Program-made: the position numbers and the translations under genes
Assembly (NCBI GenBank): GCA_013387205.1
Contig: WARV01000012.1
Location: 1 to 54,271, forward strand
Origin: Patescibacteria group bacterium
GTDB lineage: Bacteria; Patescibacteriota; Doudnabacteria; UBA920
Direction of reading: 5' to 3'
Length of the DNA stretch: 54,271 nucleotides
Part shown: one piece after another, positions 34,647-42,345 of the stretch
Numbering within the stretch: the first letter of the stretch is position 1
How the letters are laid out: the number at the start of each line of letters is the position of its first letter
Notes under the pieces: model-generated
What the model saw: the letters and a program-made list of their open reading frames with translations, nothing else
The model's database searches: none
Told to the model about the DNA's origin: nothing

Positions 34647-35675
34647 TTACTTTTCTAAATACACCTTTAAATCCGTGCGGTAAATATCCAGCAAAGTTAA
34701 AAATACCGCCATGATTATCGGTCCAAGCAGAAATCCGATTAATCCAAATAATTTTAATCCTCCGACTATACTGAACAAAACCAACAATGGGTGCATCTTG
34801 GCTTCAGTGCCGATAATGTGGGGACTGATTACGTTATCAATAGTACCGACAGCTGCCGCGCCCCAAATGACCAAGCCGATAGCCGGACCGGTAGATCCGG
34901 AAAGGAATAAAACAATTACCGCCGGGACCATAGACACAGTCGTACCGATATTCGGCACCAGCGCGGCTATAACAGTGAAAGCTCCCCACAAAAACGGCTG
35001 AGGCATTCCGAAAATTAAAAAACCCACCGTTGCCACAGTCCCCTGGACCAATGCAACCAAAAATAACCCTTTCAGTACTCCGCTTATGGAATGATTAAGC
35101 TTGCTTATGAGCCGGTTTTCATGGTCCTGGGACAAAGGAAAAACGGAATTGAAATAATTTATGATTTTTTCACTATCCCGCGTCAGGAAAAAGACGCTGA
35201 AAAATATCAAAACTAATGCCAAAACCAAAGAAGCTAAGTTGGAAATTATCGACTTTATCCCGGAAAAAATATTGGCCGCGTATGAAAGAATTTTTTGGCC
35301 CAAATCAGCAAACAAAGCGCCGGAAACCCCTTGCAGCTGGCTTGGCAAACGCTGAGCCAACGCAGACCAGCTTAACGTTGAACTGTTGGATTTAACATTG
35401 TTAATTAAGCTAAAAATTTCATTGTAAAAAGCCTGGCCGATAAAATACACAGGAATGGCTATTATAAGCAAAACCAATAAAGTAGTCAGCAATGCTGAAA
35501 ATGTCGGCGACTTGATCTTCTTTAAAAAATACTTATTGACGGGAGCGAACAAGATGGCCAAAATCGCTCCCATGGCCAGCATTTTTAAGTAAGGCAGCCA
35601 CATTAGGGCAACAACCAGTAAGACTAACAATAAAAGCGTAAAGAAACCGATAACCTGCATTCGTTGGTTGGTCAT
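34647..35675 (-). CDS. AI-2E/YdiK-family membrane transporter
   Basis: A 342-aa protein with seven or eight membrane helices and the family order: N-terminal helices (LLVALMWLPYLKMLAMGAIL), a soluble middle (about 90-150) and the C-terminal pore with PQPFLWGAFTVIAALVPNIG and the HPLLVLFSIVGGLKLFG end. Family members export small molecules or act in Na+/H+ exchange; the substrate is unknown here. Confidence 0.85.
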   Translation of the reverse strand: MTNQRMQVIGFFTLLLLVLLVVALMWLPYLKMLAMGAILAILFAPVNKYFLKKIKSPTFSALLTTLLVLLIIAIPVYFIGQAFYNEIFSLINNVKSNSSTLSWSALAQRLPSQLQGVSGALFADLGQKILSYAANIFSGIKSIISNLASLVLALVLIFFSVFFLTRDSEKIINYFNSVFPLSQDHENRLISKLNHSISGVLKGLFLVALVQGTVATVGFLIFGMPQPFLWGAFTVIAALVPNIGTTVSMVPAVIVLFLSGSTGPAIGLVIWGAAAVGTIDNVISPHIIGTEAKMHPLLVLFSIVGGLKLFGLIGFLLGPIIMAVFLTLLDIYRTDLKVYLEK

Positions 35676-35802
35676 AAATCAATTGAACAAAAATGACAAA
35701 AATGACAAAAATGAGCAAAAATTTTCCACCCAAACATCATCTTGGTCAATTATTAATTTTTATTTCAAAGGTAAAATACTCTACCATTATTATAGCAAAT
35801 GA

Positions 35803-36004
35803 TTGACTAAAATTGAAATTTATAGTATGATTAGTGCGCTGCCCGAAAGCCCGCCTCGGCGGAAGGGCATTTTATTTATACCGCGGAATAAAACAGACGC
35901 GGATAGCAACGCAGATAACACGCGGAAAACGGTTATCAGCGAGAGATCCGCCACAAAGTGGCCCCTTTGGGGCGTACTTACCCGCGAGAAATCAGCGACA
36001 AAAA
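35803..36004 (+). promoter_or_regulatory. typA promoter and structured leader
   Basis: TTGACT (35803-35808) and TATGAT (35826-35831) are 17 bases apart. The leader of about 165 nt holds nested pairs: GCGGAT with ATCCGC, CGCAGATAAC with GTTATCAGCG, then small hairpins CCAC-AAA-GTGG and CCCC-TTT-GGGG. The frame is open upstream of the gene, but the TypA N-terminus begins at 36005. Confidence 0.6.
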
Positions 36005-37849
36005 ATGAAACGAGACAATATTAGAAACATTGCGATAATCGCCCATGTTGACCATGGCAAAACCACTTTAGTGGACGCCATGCTCAAGCAAACCCATGCT
36101 GTTAAGGAAAACCCCGAACAGCAGGATTTAATAATGGACAGTATGGACCTGGAGCGCGAACGCGGCATTACCATCAAAGCCAAAAACGCTTCCTTAATTT
36201 ATAACGACACGAAAATCAACATTGTTGACACCCCAGGGCACGCGGATTTCGGCGGCGAAGTTGAGCGTACCTTGAAAATGGCTGACGGAGTTTTGTTATT
36301 GGTTGATGCCAAAGAAGGCCCCATGCCGCAAACCAAATTCGTATTAAAAAAAGCCCTGGAACTCGGGCTTAAGGCCATTGTCGTTATAAATAAGATAGAC
36401 AAGCCCGACGCGCAGGTAGAAGAAACCACCAACAAAACTTTTGATTTGTTCGTAAAATTGAATGCCACGGATGAGCAGCTTGATTTCCCGATAATCTACG
36501 CCTCCGGCGTACGCGGCTTGGCTGATACTGATTTGGAAAATCTAAAATCTTCAATCTCAAATCAAAAATCCCCGGACGTTTCTTCCCTCTTTGAAGCAAT
36601 TATAAAATACATCCCTGCCCCGGAAGTCAGGCCCGAAGACCCATCTGCGCTTTTGGTATTAGCTCTGGCTTACGATAACTACAAAGGCCGCCTAGGGATT
36701 GGAAAAATCGAATCCGGCAGCATCAAGAAAAACCAGAACTTAATGCTGATTAAGCCAAACGGCGAAAAAACCACTGCCAAAGTCAGCAGCCTGCAAATGT
36801 ATGAAGGCTTAAAGCAAGTTGATGCTGAAGAAGCCTTGGCTGGAGATATTGTGGCCGTGGGCGGGTTTGATGATATCCATATTGGCGATACACTGACTGA
36901 CCCGAGCAACCCCCAACAATTGCCGCCAGTAGAAATTGAACCGCCGACCATAAAAATGACCTTTGGAGTAAATACCTCCCCTTTTGCCGGGCGCGAAGGC
37001 AAGCTGGTTACATCACGAAATTTGCGCGATCGCCTTATTAAAGAATTGGAAACCAATGTGGCTTTGAAAATTGAAGGCTTGGAACAAGGCAGCGATACGT
37101 TTTTGGTGGCAGGGCGCGGAGAACTGCATTTGGCGGTGTTAATTGAAACCATGCGCAGGGAAGGTTTTGAAATGCAGGTTTCCCAGCCGGAAGTTATTTA
37201 CCACGAAGAGAACGGGAAAAAATTTGAACCTTATGAAGTCGTTACAATTGACATCCCAAGCGAATACCAAGGAGTTATCATTGAAGAGCTCGGCCGCCGC
37301 GGCGGAGAGCTGCAGCACATGGACACTTCGGCTTCCGGAGAGCTTCACGCAGAATACTTAATTCCAACCAGGGGGCTCATTGGCCTAAAAAATTTGCTGA
37401 TGACCAGGACGCGCGGCACCGTGGTAATAAACAATTTATTTGACTCCTACAAGCCCATCCACGAAATTGATACCCACGCCAATGACCATGGCAGCCTTAT
37501 TGCTTCGGAAGCAGGAGTATCTAACGCTTATGGCTTAAACAACGCGCAGGAGCGCGGTATGCTGTTCATCGGCCCGGCAGTAGATGTTTACGAAGGCATG
37601 GTAGTCGGCAAAAATTCCGTTGATTCGGATTTGGAACTAAATGTCTGCAAAACTAAAAAACTGACCAACATGAGATCGAGCGGTTCTGATGACGCAATTA
37701 TCCTTACTCCCCCGCGTCCGGTTGAGCTCGATTTCGCTCTGGAATACATAGGCTCCGACGAACTGGTGGAAGTTACGCCGCAGTCCATTAGGATACGCAA
37801 AAAGACCCTGAGCGCCATTGAACGCAAGCGCCAAAAAAGAAGCCAGTAA
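36005..37849 (+). CDS. typA: Ribosome-associated GTPase TypA/BipA
   Basis: A 614-aa translational GTPase starting MKRDNIRNIAIIAHVDHGKTT, with the P-loop, the RGITIKAKNAS switch I, DTPGHADFG, the NKID motif and the EF-G-like domains followed by the TypA-specific C-terminus (GRRGGELQHMD, TRGLIGLKN). It helps 50S assembly and growth under stress. The open frame extends 57 codons further upstream through the repetitive leader, but these codons do not belong to the family. Confidence 0.96.
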   Translation: MKRDNIRNIAIIAHVDHGKTTLVDAMLKQTHAVKENPEQQDLIMDSMDLERERGITIKAKNASLIYNDTKINIVDTPGHADFGGEVERTLKMADGVLLLVDAKEGPMPQTKFVLKKALELGLKAIVVINKIDKPDAQVEETTNKTFDLFVKLNATDEQLDFPIIYASGVRGLADTDLENLKSSISNQKSPDVSSLFEAIIKYIPAPEVRPEDPSALLVLALAYDNYKGRLGIGKIESGSIKKNQNLMLIKPNGEKTTAKVSSLQMYEGLKQVDAEEALAGDIVAVGGFDDIHIGDTLTDPSNPQQLPPVEIEPPTIKMTFGVNTSPFAGREGKLVTSRNLRDRLIKELETNVALKIEGLEQGSDTFLVAGRGELHLAVLIETMRREGFEMQVSQPEVIYHEENGKKFEPYEVVTIDIPSEYQGVIIEELGRRGGELQHMDTSASGELHAEYLIPTRGLIGLKNLLMTRTRGTVVINNLFDSYKPIHEIDTHANDHGSLIASEAGVSNAYGLNNAQERGMLFIGPAVDVYEGMVVGKNSVDSDLELNVCKTKKLTNMRSSGSDDAIILTPPRPVELDFALEYIGSDELVEVTPQSIRIRKKTLSAIERKRQKRSQ

Positions 37850-37865
37850 TAATATTCGTATTTCC

Positions 37866-37914
37866 AACCATGCCACTTTTTCCGAGGCCTAGAAAAAAGT
37901 GGCATGGTTTTTTA
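37866..37914 (+). terminator. Strong terminator of typA
   Basis: AACCATGCCACTTTTT pairs with AAAAAGTGGCATGGTT around a short loop, followed by TTTT. Confidence 0.88.
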
Positions 37915-37962
37915 TTAGCCAAAATTGATGAGAACTTGGATAATCCCCCATCAGCACAAAAC

Positions 37963-37998
37963 AAGGGGCAGCTTTTATCTGATAAAAGCTGCCCCTTT
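37963..37998 (+). terminator. Second strong palindrome with T tail
   Basis: AAGGGGCAGCTTTTATC and its perfect inverse complement are separated by a single base, with TT after the stem. It stands between typA and the small 51-aa gene. Confidence 0.75.
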
Positions 37999-38009
37999 TA
38001 ACATTCACG

Positions 38010-38036
38010 AATGGCTCAACCGTCGGTTGAGCCATT
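38010..38036. terminator. Hairpin with CTCAACCGTCGGTTGAG core
   Basis: AATGGCTCAACCG pairs with CGGTTGAGCCATT around one base. It shares its core with the hairpin at 9225-9251. Confidence 0.6.
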
Positions 38037-38068
38037 CATTTGCCTGATTTTATTTGCTTTTCCGCTAT

Positions 38069-38097
38069 TTGCCAAAACTTGAATGTTAGGGTAAAAT
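38069..38097 (+). promoter_or_regulatory. Promoter of 51-aa membrane protein gene
   Basis: TTGCCA (38069-38074) and TAAAAT (38092-38097) are 17 bases apart and end 24 bases before the start codon. Confidence 0.6.
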
Positions 38098-38121
38098 CTG
38101 GAGGCAAAGGAGGAACTGCTT

Positions 38122-38277
38122 GTGAAAGGTTATATCTTGGCAGCCATTTTAGGCGCGATACTGCTGTACAGTTTTTATGGGATTTACAGGGACAGAGCGG
38201 AGCGCAAGAAAAACGAAGACGGAAAGGTGGAGATAATTATCTATGGCCCTAACAAGCCTGTCAAAAAAATCCGCTAG
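38122..38277 (+). CDS. 51-aa single-pass membrane protein
   Basis: A short gene with an optimal Shine-Dalgarno (AAAGGAGG) 8 bases before a GTG start. The product begins with a hydrophobic helix (YILAAILGAILLYSFYGIY), then a basic segment (RDRAERKKNEDGK) and a tail VEIIIYGPNKPVKKIR. It has its own promoter and a perfect 14-bp terminator. I do not recognise the family. The full transcription unit makes it a credible small gene. Confidence 0.7.
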   Translation: MKGYILAAILGAILLYSFYGIYRDRAERKKNEDGKVEIIIYGPNKPVKKIR

Positions 38278-38283
38278 CAAAAT

Positions 38284-38320
38284 ATGTCCGATTCAAACAT
38301 TTGAATCGGACATATTTTTT
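38284..38320 (+). terminator. Strong terminator
   Basis: ATGTCCGATTCAAA and TTTGAATCGGACAT form a 14-bp stem with a 2-base loop, followed by TTTTTT. Confidence 0.88.
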
Positions 38321-38444
38321 AATCTTCATTCATTTCATAATCTAACTTGTTGTCCACGATCACCGATTTGTATCAGCTTACCCTACCCTGCTAATTTCTG
38401 CTTTCCTTTACTATCTCTAAAATTTTTTCCAGGTGATCTTATTT

Positions 38445-38678
38445 CTATTTTATCTGTTCAGGGTTAATAGGTTCCTTATCCCCCAAGGAACCATTCTGAG
38501 CCTTGAGCTTGCCGAAGGGCGAAGAATCTTTTCTCCTGTCCTCTATAAACTCCCAAATCGCCACCCCGACAAGCACCACCGCGGCAAAAATAATTGCCAT
38601 ATCCTGGCTAAACCTTTCGCTCAATACTACCAAAACTGCCGCAGCCATCAAAATTATCCCTTGTATTTTGTTTGTCAT
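38445..38678 (-). CDS. Small two-helix membrane protein
   Basis: A 77-aa protein with two hydrophobic helices (GIILMAAAVLVVLSE and MAIIFAAVVLVGVAIWEFI) and a polar tail. The last 20 codons (SSPFGKLKAQNGSLGD) come from a palindromic-looking sequence of the 'CCCTTCGGCAAGCTCAAGG' type that is repeated in many bacterial genomes, so the tail may be a secondary extension by an inserted repeat. It overlaps the upstream gene by 4 bases. Confidence 0.6.
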   Translation of the reverse strand: MTNKIQGIILMAAAVLVVLSERFSQDMAIIFAAVVLVGVAIWEFIEDRRKDSSPFGKLKAQNGSLGDKEPINPEQIK

Positions 38679-39145
38679 ATTTTTTTTGTTTCTAATTGTT
38701 TTATTATCGGGATACTGGAAAAATATAGTAAAACATCACTTCCAGGAATATTTAATTCTAACATTTCAAAATTCGGCCGAACGATCAAAGAAAAATTTTC
38801 CTGGCCAAGATATTTTTCTTTGAAGGATTGGTAATCAGCAAGAGTATAATCTATATCGCCGCGTTGTGGTCTGGTGGCGTCTGGTTTGCGGATTTTTAAA
38901 ATTGATAAATCCCCTGCCTGAGTTTGAATTGCATCATCTAATTTAAAAATTGATCCAGTTGGAGTTTCTATCGCGACCTTGCCGAATTTTTCTATTTGCT
39001 TTAATAAATTTCGATACTCTATATCGCTATGGGCAAAAATAGCCACATAGTTTACTGGCGCTCCGCCCTGATCAGTATGCGCAGCTAAAATCTTATTGCA
39101 TTCGCCTACAATATAATTAACAATCTCAAATATTTTCAATTCCAT
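38675..39145 (-). CDS. Hypothetical protein
   Basis: A 156-aa soluble alpha/beta protein, without a motif I recognise. FSLIVRPNFEMLELNIPGSD near the end may be a hydrophobic core. It ends overlapping the start of the small membrane protein (ATGA-type), so the two are coupled. Confidence 0.55.
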   Translation of the reverse strand: MELKIFEIVNYIVGECNKILAAHTDQGGAPVNYVAIFAHSDIEYRNLLKQIEKFGKVAIETPTGSIFKLDDAIQTQAGDLSILKIRKPDATRPQRGDIDYTLADYQSFKEKYLGQENFSLIVRPNFEMLELNIPGSDVLLYFSSIPIIKQLETKKI

Positions 39146-39259
39146 ATTTTGTTTTCATATGAATAATACCAACGGTCTAATTTAAGCATATACCTAAATC
39201 CATATATTTGTAAAATTGCCTAAGTTTAAACGCGGTAAGGAATTACCGCGTTTTGGGTT

Positions 39260-39769
39260 TTAAGTTTCTTGCACCTGCTTTCTCTTAAGCAGACTATAGG
39301 CAATGGCTGTAATTGACGCTGCTTCTACCAGGAATTCCGGCCATTTTGGCAACAGCCTGCCTGGACCCCTGCGGTACTCCCATACGCCCAGCAGCTTCCC
39401 CAGCTGCCACGGCAGCGGCCATAAATAAGTGGCTGTAAATTCCGAAGTTATGGTGTGCGTCAGCACATCTGCCACCGAATGGCTAACCATTCCCAAAGCC
39501 AAGGAACGGATACTTGGCTTACCCCAACCCGCAACAAGCAATATAAGGCAAATGGGTAATGAGTGGAAAGCGTCAGAGACAACAACGGTCGGTTTCCACC
39601 ACTTTATATCCCAAGGGTTCATTCCGCTTACCACCGTATAAACTATCTGTACTCCCATTGGAACATCCGGCAAAATTCCACCCACAGTTCCCATAACCAA
39701 GCAATGCCTGGAGTTTTTTACTGCAACACCCAAAGCTCCGCCCAAAAGCGCATGCGTGAAAACGTACAT
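39260..39769 (-). CDS. YdjM/DUF457-type membrane-bound hydrolase-like protein
   Basis: A 169-aa protein with membrane helices and the family's His/Asp pattern: FTHALLGGALG, GGILPDVPM, AFHSLPI, MVSHSVADVLTH and LWPLPW. The conserved His and Asp are thought to bind a metal at the membrane surface; the substrate is unknown. The DNA before it carries a terminator and the repeat array at 40.0 kb. Confidence 0.75.
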   Translation of the reverse strand: MYVFTHALLGGALGVAVKNSRHCLVMGTVGGILPDVPMGVQIVYTVVSGMNPWDIKWWKPTVVVSDAFHSLPICLILLVAGWGKPSIRSLALGMVSHSVADVLTHTITSEFTATYLWPLPWQLGKLLGVWEYRRGPGRLLPKWPEFLVEAASITAIAYSLLKRKQVQET

Positions 39770-39845
39770 TTTTCCCCCTATTTCCGATGGCCTGAATTCT
39801 TGTATGACGTTAGCAGGCGGCGAAATTTAGCCCCAAAACATACAA

Positions 39846-39885
39846 AACCCCGCCCTGAGCAAAGCCGAACGGGCGGGGTTAAATT
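39846..39885. terminator. Terminator-like hairpin
   Basis: AACCCCGCCC pairs with GGGCGGGGTT around a 15-base loop; on the minus strand it is followed by TTTTG. Confidence 0.65.
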
Positions 39886-39989
39886 TTCTGATTACTTAAA
39901 GTTTATTGTCCTGCTGGAATGGTGGTAGATGTTGCAGGTTTGGCAGGAGCTTTGCATGGAGCCCAGGCTGCTGTAACGACCTTGTTCCT

Positions 39990-40047
39990 ATCTTAGCATG
40001 CATTAGTTGTCATTAGTAATATTAGTTACATTAGTTGATTGGTTAAT
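39990..40047. repeat. CATTAGT-rich AT array
   Basis: Four CATTAGT or ATTAGT units follow one another (CATTAGTTGTCATTAGTAAT and similar). It belongs to the TACTAAT-type repeats found at 0.65 and 34.5 kb. Confidence 0.5.
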
Positions 40048-40050
40048 ATA

Positions 40051-41031
40051 TTAAAACAACTGTGCGACAATCATATCCAATAAAACCTTAGGCGGCGTGC
40101 TGGATGTTTTTAATTCTTCATCCAAATGTTCAAGTTTGCCCAAAAAATCCATGACTTTTTTTTGAGCGAACCTTCCCGCGACTTTTTTTATGATAAACAG
40201 CCGGCCGGGCTTCCAGGATGTTTTTTCCAAAATTTCCGCATCCGGCGTCCTGTCCTGCAAAAAGTCCTGGACCATTGCCACATTGCGGAATTGTTCCGCT
40301 AGCAGCGCATTAAGCATAATAATAGAGCCTTTCTCGTCAGTTCCGGATTCCGTGTCCAGAAAGCCGTGTAACAAGTTTAAAGATTCAAGCTTGTTTCCGT
40401 CAGCAATCGCGTTGACAATGGACAAGGCGTCAACTTCGAAATTTTCAAATGATAATTTTTCTACCGCATCTTCCCTTATTTCCTCCCCTCGGGAAAAATC
40501 TGCCAGTTTTTTTATTTCACTGTCTGCTTGCCATAAATTAAAGGCTTCTTTGACTTCGGCAACTTTGCCGCCGAACCTGGTTTCTTTAAATTCGTCACGG
40601 CCAAGTTTTTTTGCCAAAGCGTCAATGGCTTTAAGAGAAATTTTTGCCCCAAAAAATTTTGCCCGTTCCCCTATCCACTTGTCCAACTCCTTGCCATGGG
40701 GCAAAACGAATTCTTTTGCAGCAATATTCTTGTCAGCCAATAAATTTTTTAAATTCGCTTTTCTTTTATCAAGCTTTTCTTCAATAAAAATAATTTCGTT
40801 TTTACTCTTTGCTAATTTTACGGTAATATCCGGGCTGGCAAATTTTTCCACCAAGCCTTCCAGCACAAAAACTTTAGGCTTGGAAAAAAGGTTTTGCTGG
40901 GTCAACTCTTCCAAAGACGGCAAAGCCGCAGGATTTCGGAAAAATTCCAAATCAGCCTGCTGTTTCTTGGCCAGCTGGAAAACGTATTCTTTTTTAGTAA
41001 AATCATCCGGCCCAATTAACAAAGTAAGCAT
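40051..41031 (-). CDS. holA: DNA polymerase III delta subunit
   Basis: A 326-aa protein with the HolA layout: N-terminal ATPase-like domain (LTLLIGPDDFTKKEYV), middle (NEIIFIEEKLDKRKANLKNLL) and the C-terminal collar domain with ALLAEQFRNVAMVQDFL. It opens the sliding clamp with the gamma complex. It is on the minus strand and a folding repeat (copy 2) lies just upstream of its start. Confidence 0.85.
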   Translation of the reverse strand: MLTLLIGPDDFTKKEYVFQLAKKQQADLEFFRNPAALPSLEELTQQNLFSKPKVFVLEGLVEKFASPDITVKLAKSKNEIIFIEEKLDKRKANLKNLLADKNIAAKEFVLPHGKELDKWIGERAKFFGAKISLKAIDALAKKLGRDEFKETRFGGKVAEVKEAFNLWQADSEIKKLADFSRGEEIREDAVEKLSFENFEVDALSIVNAIADGNKLESLNLLHGFLDTESGTDEKGSIIMLNALLAEQFRNVAMVQDFLQDRTPDAEILEKTSWKPGRLFIIKKVAGRFAQKKVMDFLGKLEHLDEELKTSSTPPKVLLDMIVAQLF

Positions 41032-41047
41032 AATTCTTGATATGTTT

Positions 41048-41335
41048 CTAAGAACCTATTTGAAAAATAATTTTTAGGCAAAATGCGGGAATTTCGACTT
41101 GAGCTGTGCCCGGGCAGAGCCCGTGCCCATCAAGAACAGGCAGTCGGACAAAATAAATTTCGATGTTTAGCTGAAAGCTAAGCGGAGAATTTTTTTCTGG
41201 CAAGATGAGCTTTAATGGCAATCTGGCTTATAAGCGATGGCCTGCGAAGCAGGACAAGCTCGTTCTGCCAGTTGCCAGCTTAACCCAGAAATTCCAGAAT
41301 TGCAGCCAAGAAGGATTTTTCGAATAGGTTCTAAG
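41048..41335. repeat. Folding repeat element, copy 2
   Basis: A 288-bp relative of the element at 8933-9137. Terminal inverted repeats are AGAACCTATTTGAAAAA and its inverse AGAACCTATTCGAAAAA. Shared inner parts are GTTTAGCT, AAGATGAGCTTTAATGGCAA and CTGCCAGTTGCCAGCTTAAC. The inner stem reads GGAATTTC/GAAATTCC, replacing the copy 1 stem with other pairing bases. Two extra hairpins are inserted (GGGC-AGA-GCCC and CCTGC-GAA-GCAGG). Confidence 0.75.
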
Positions 41336-41617
41336 TATAAAGCTACAAAGTTCTTTCAGCCACCATTATACTACAAAACCATCTTCTGCCTCAACTCTTA
41401 ATTAACCCTTGCGAGCGATAGCTTAAAGCGAGGCAACCCCAACTAGATTAATTTCCAACAAAATTCAAATTCTGAAAAATGCATAACTTAAAAAGGTTAA
41501 CTAAGTTGATAATCAATAGCTTTGCGTCAAATTTTCGGTGAATTTTTTTATTTTCTTCAAAAAAATTTTTAAAAATCATTTATTTATGATAGAATTTTAT
41601 AGTAGGCCTATTATCTT
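41336..41617. other. AT-rich upstream region of response regulator
   Basis: No gene. A possible -10 (TAGAAT) lies about 25 bases before the response-regulator start. No 11-bp array of the type seen further right is found here. Confidence 0.4.
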
Positions 41618-42280
41618 ATGAAAATTTTATTAGTTGAAGACGACGAATCAATAGCCAGCGTTATAAAAGCCGGTTTGCAGACCGAGCTTTTTGCTGTAGA
41701 TGTGGCTGACAACGGCGAAGAGGGTTCTTTGCTGGCACGGACTAACGATTACGATCTGGTTATTTTAGATGTCACTCTGCCGAGGAAGAGCGGGTCAGAT
41801 GTCTTGGCTGATATTCGAAATAAAGGAAAGACTGCACCCATTTTGGTACTGTCCGTAGAATCCGAAACAGATTTGAAAGTCAAGATGCTTGATGGTGGGG
41901 CAGATGACTATTTGAACAAACCTTTTTCGTTTAAGGAGCTCATGGCCAGAATTAGGGCCTTACTCCGCCGTCCCAAGAGGATCGAAGCCGAAGTACTTGC
42001 TGTTGATGACTTAAAACTTAATACGAAAACCCATGTAGTAACTAGGGATGGCAAAGATATCCGTTTGACCAGGAAAGAATTTATGCTGCTGGAATTGCTT
42101 ATGCACAATCACGGCGATGTAGTATCCCGGGGCATGATTGATGAGCATGTCTGGGATAACGAGGCTGACCCATTTTCCAAAACTATAGAATCCCATATTT
42201 TAAGCCTTCGCCGGAAGATAAACGAGAATGGGAAAAAGAAGCTGATAGAGACTTTATCGGGAAGGGGCTATAAAATATAG
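41618..42280 (+). CDS. OmpR/PhoB-family response regulator
   Basis: A 220-aa protein with a receiver domain (phospho-acceptor Asp51 in VILDVTLP, Lys101 in LNKPFS, acidic pair LVEDDE) and a C-terminal winged helix (ARIRALLRRP linker; NHGDVVSRGMIDEHVWD; SKTIESHILSLRRKINENG). It has no kinase neighbour. A PhoB-like regulator binds tandem 11-bp repeats, so it could in principle act on the arrays at 45-53 kb; this is only a suggestion. Confidence 0.93.
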   Translation: MKILLVEDDESIASVIKAGLQTELFAVDVADNGEEGSLLARTNDYDLVILDVTLPRKSGSDVLADIRNKGKTAPILVLSVESETDLKVKMLDGGADDYLNKPFSFKELMARIRALLRRPKRIEAEVLAVDDLKLNTKTHVVTRDGKDIRLTRKEFMLLELLMHNHGDVVSRGMIDEHVWDNEADPFSKTIESHILSLRRKINENGKKKLIETLSGRGYKI

Positions 42281-42293
42281 CCAGTCCGAACCA

Positions 42294-42330
42294 AATAGTA
42301 AGAGCCCTGACAAGCAGGGCTCTTACTATT
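42294..42330. terminator. Convergent terminator
   Basis: AATAGTAAGAGCCCTG and CAGGGCTCTTACTATT form a 16-bp stem around ACAAG. It separates the response regulator from the convergent lipoprotein gene. Confidence 0.85.
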
Positions 42331-42345
42331 TATATATAATAATTG

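Noticed and set aside
35834-36004. N-terminal extension of TypA by 57 codons
   Set aside because: The added residues come from the palindromic leader and do not belong to the TypA family, which starts at the MKRDNIRN sequence.
39903-39992. Open minus-strand stretch of 29 codons ending with a Pro/Ala/Thr-rich tail
   Set aside because: No start codon and no known motif; it may be the end of a lost gene but cannot be supported.
633-40047. TACTAA arrays considered as CRISPR or telomere-like repeats
   Set aside because: Units are short, have no regular spacers and occur as inverted arms; no cas genes are present.
40190-41077. Plus-strand ORF of 295 codons
   Set aside because: It lies antisense to holA, has Ser/Lys-rich low-complexity composition and no domain; a shadow ORF.
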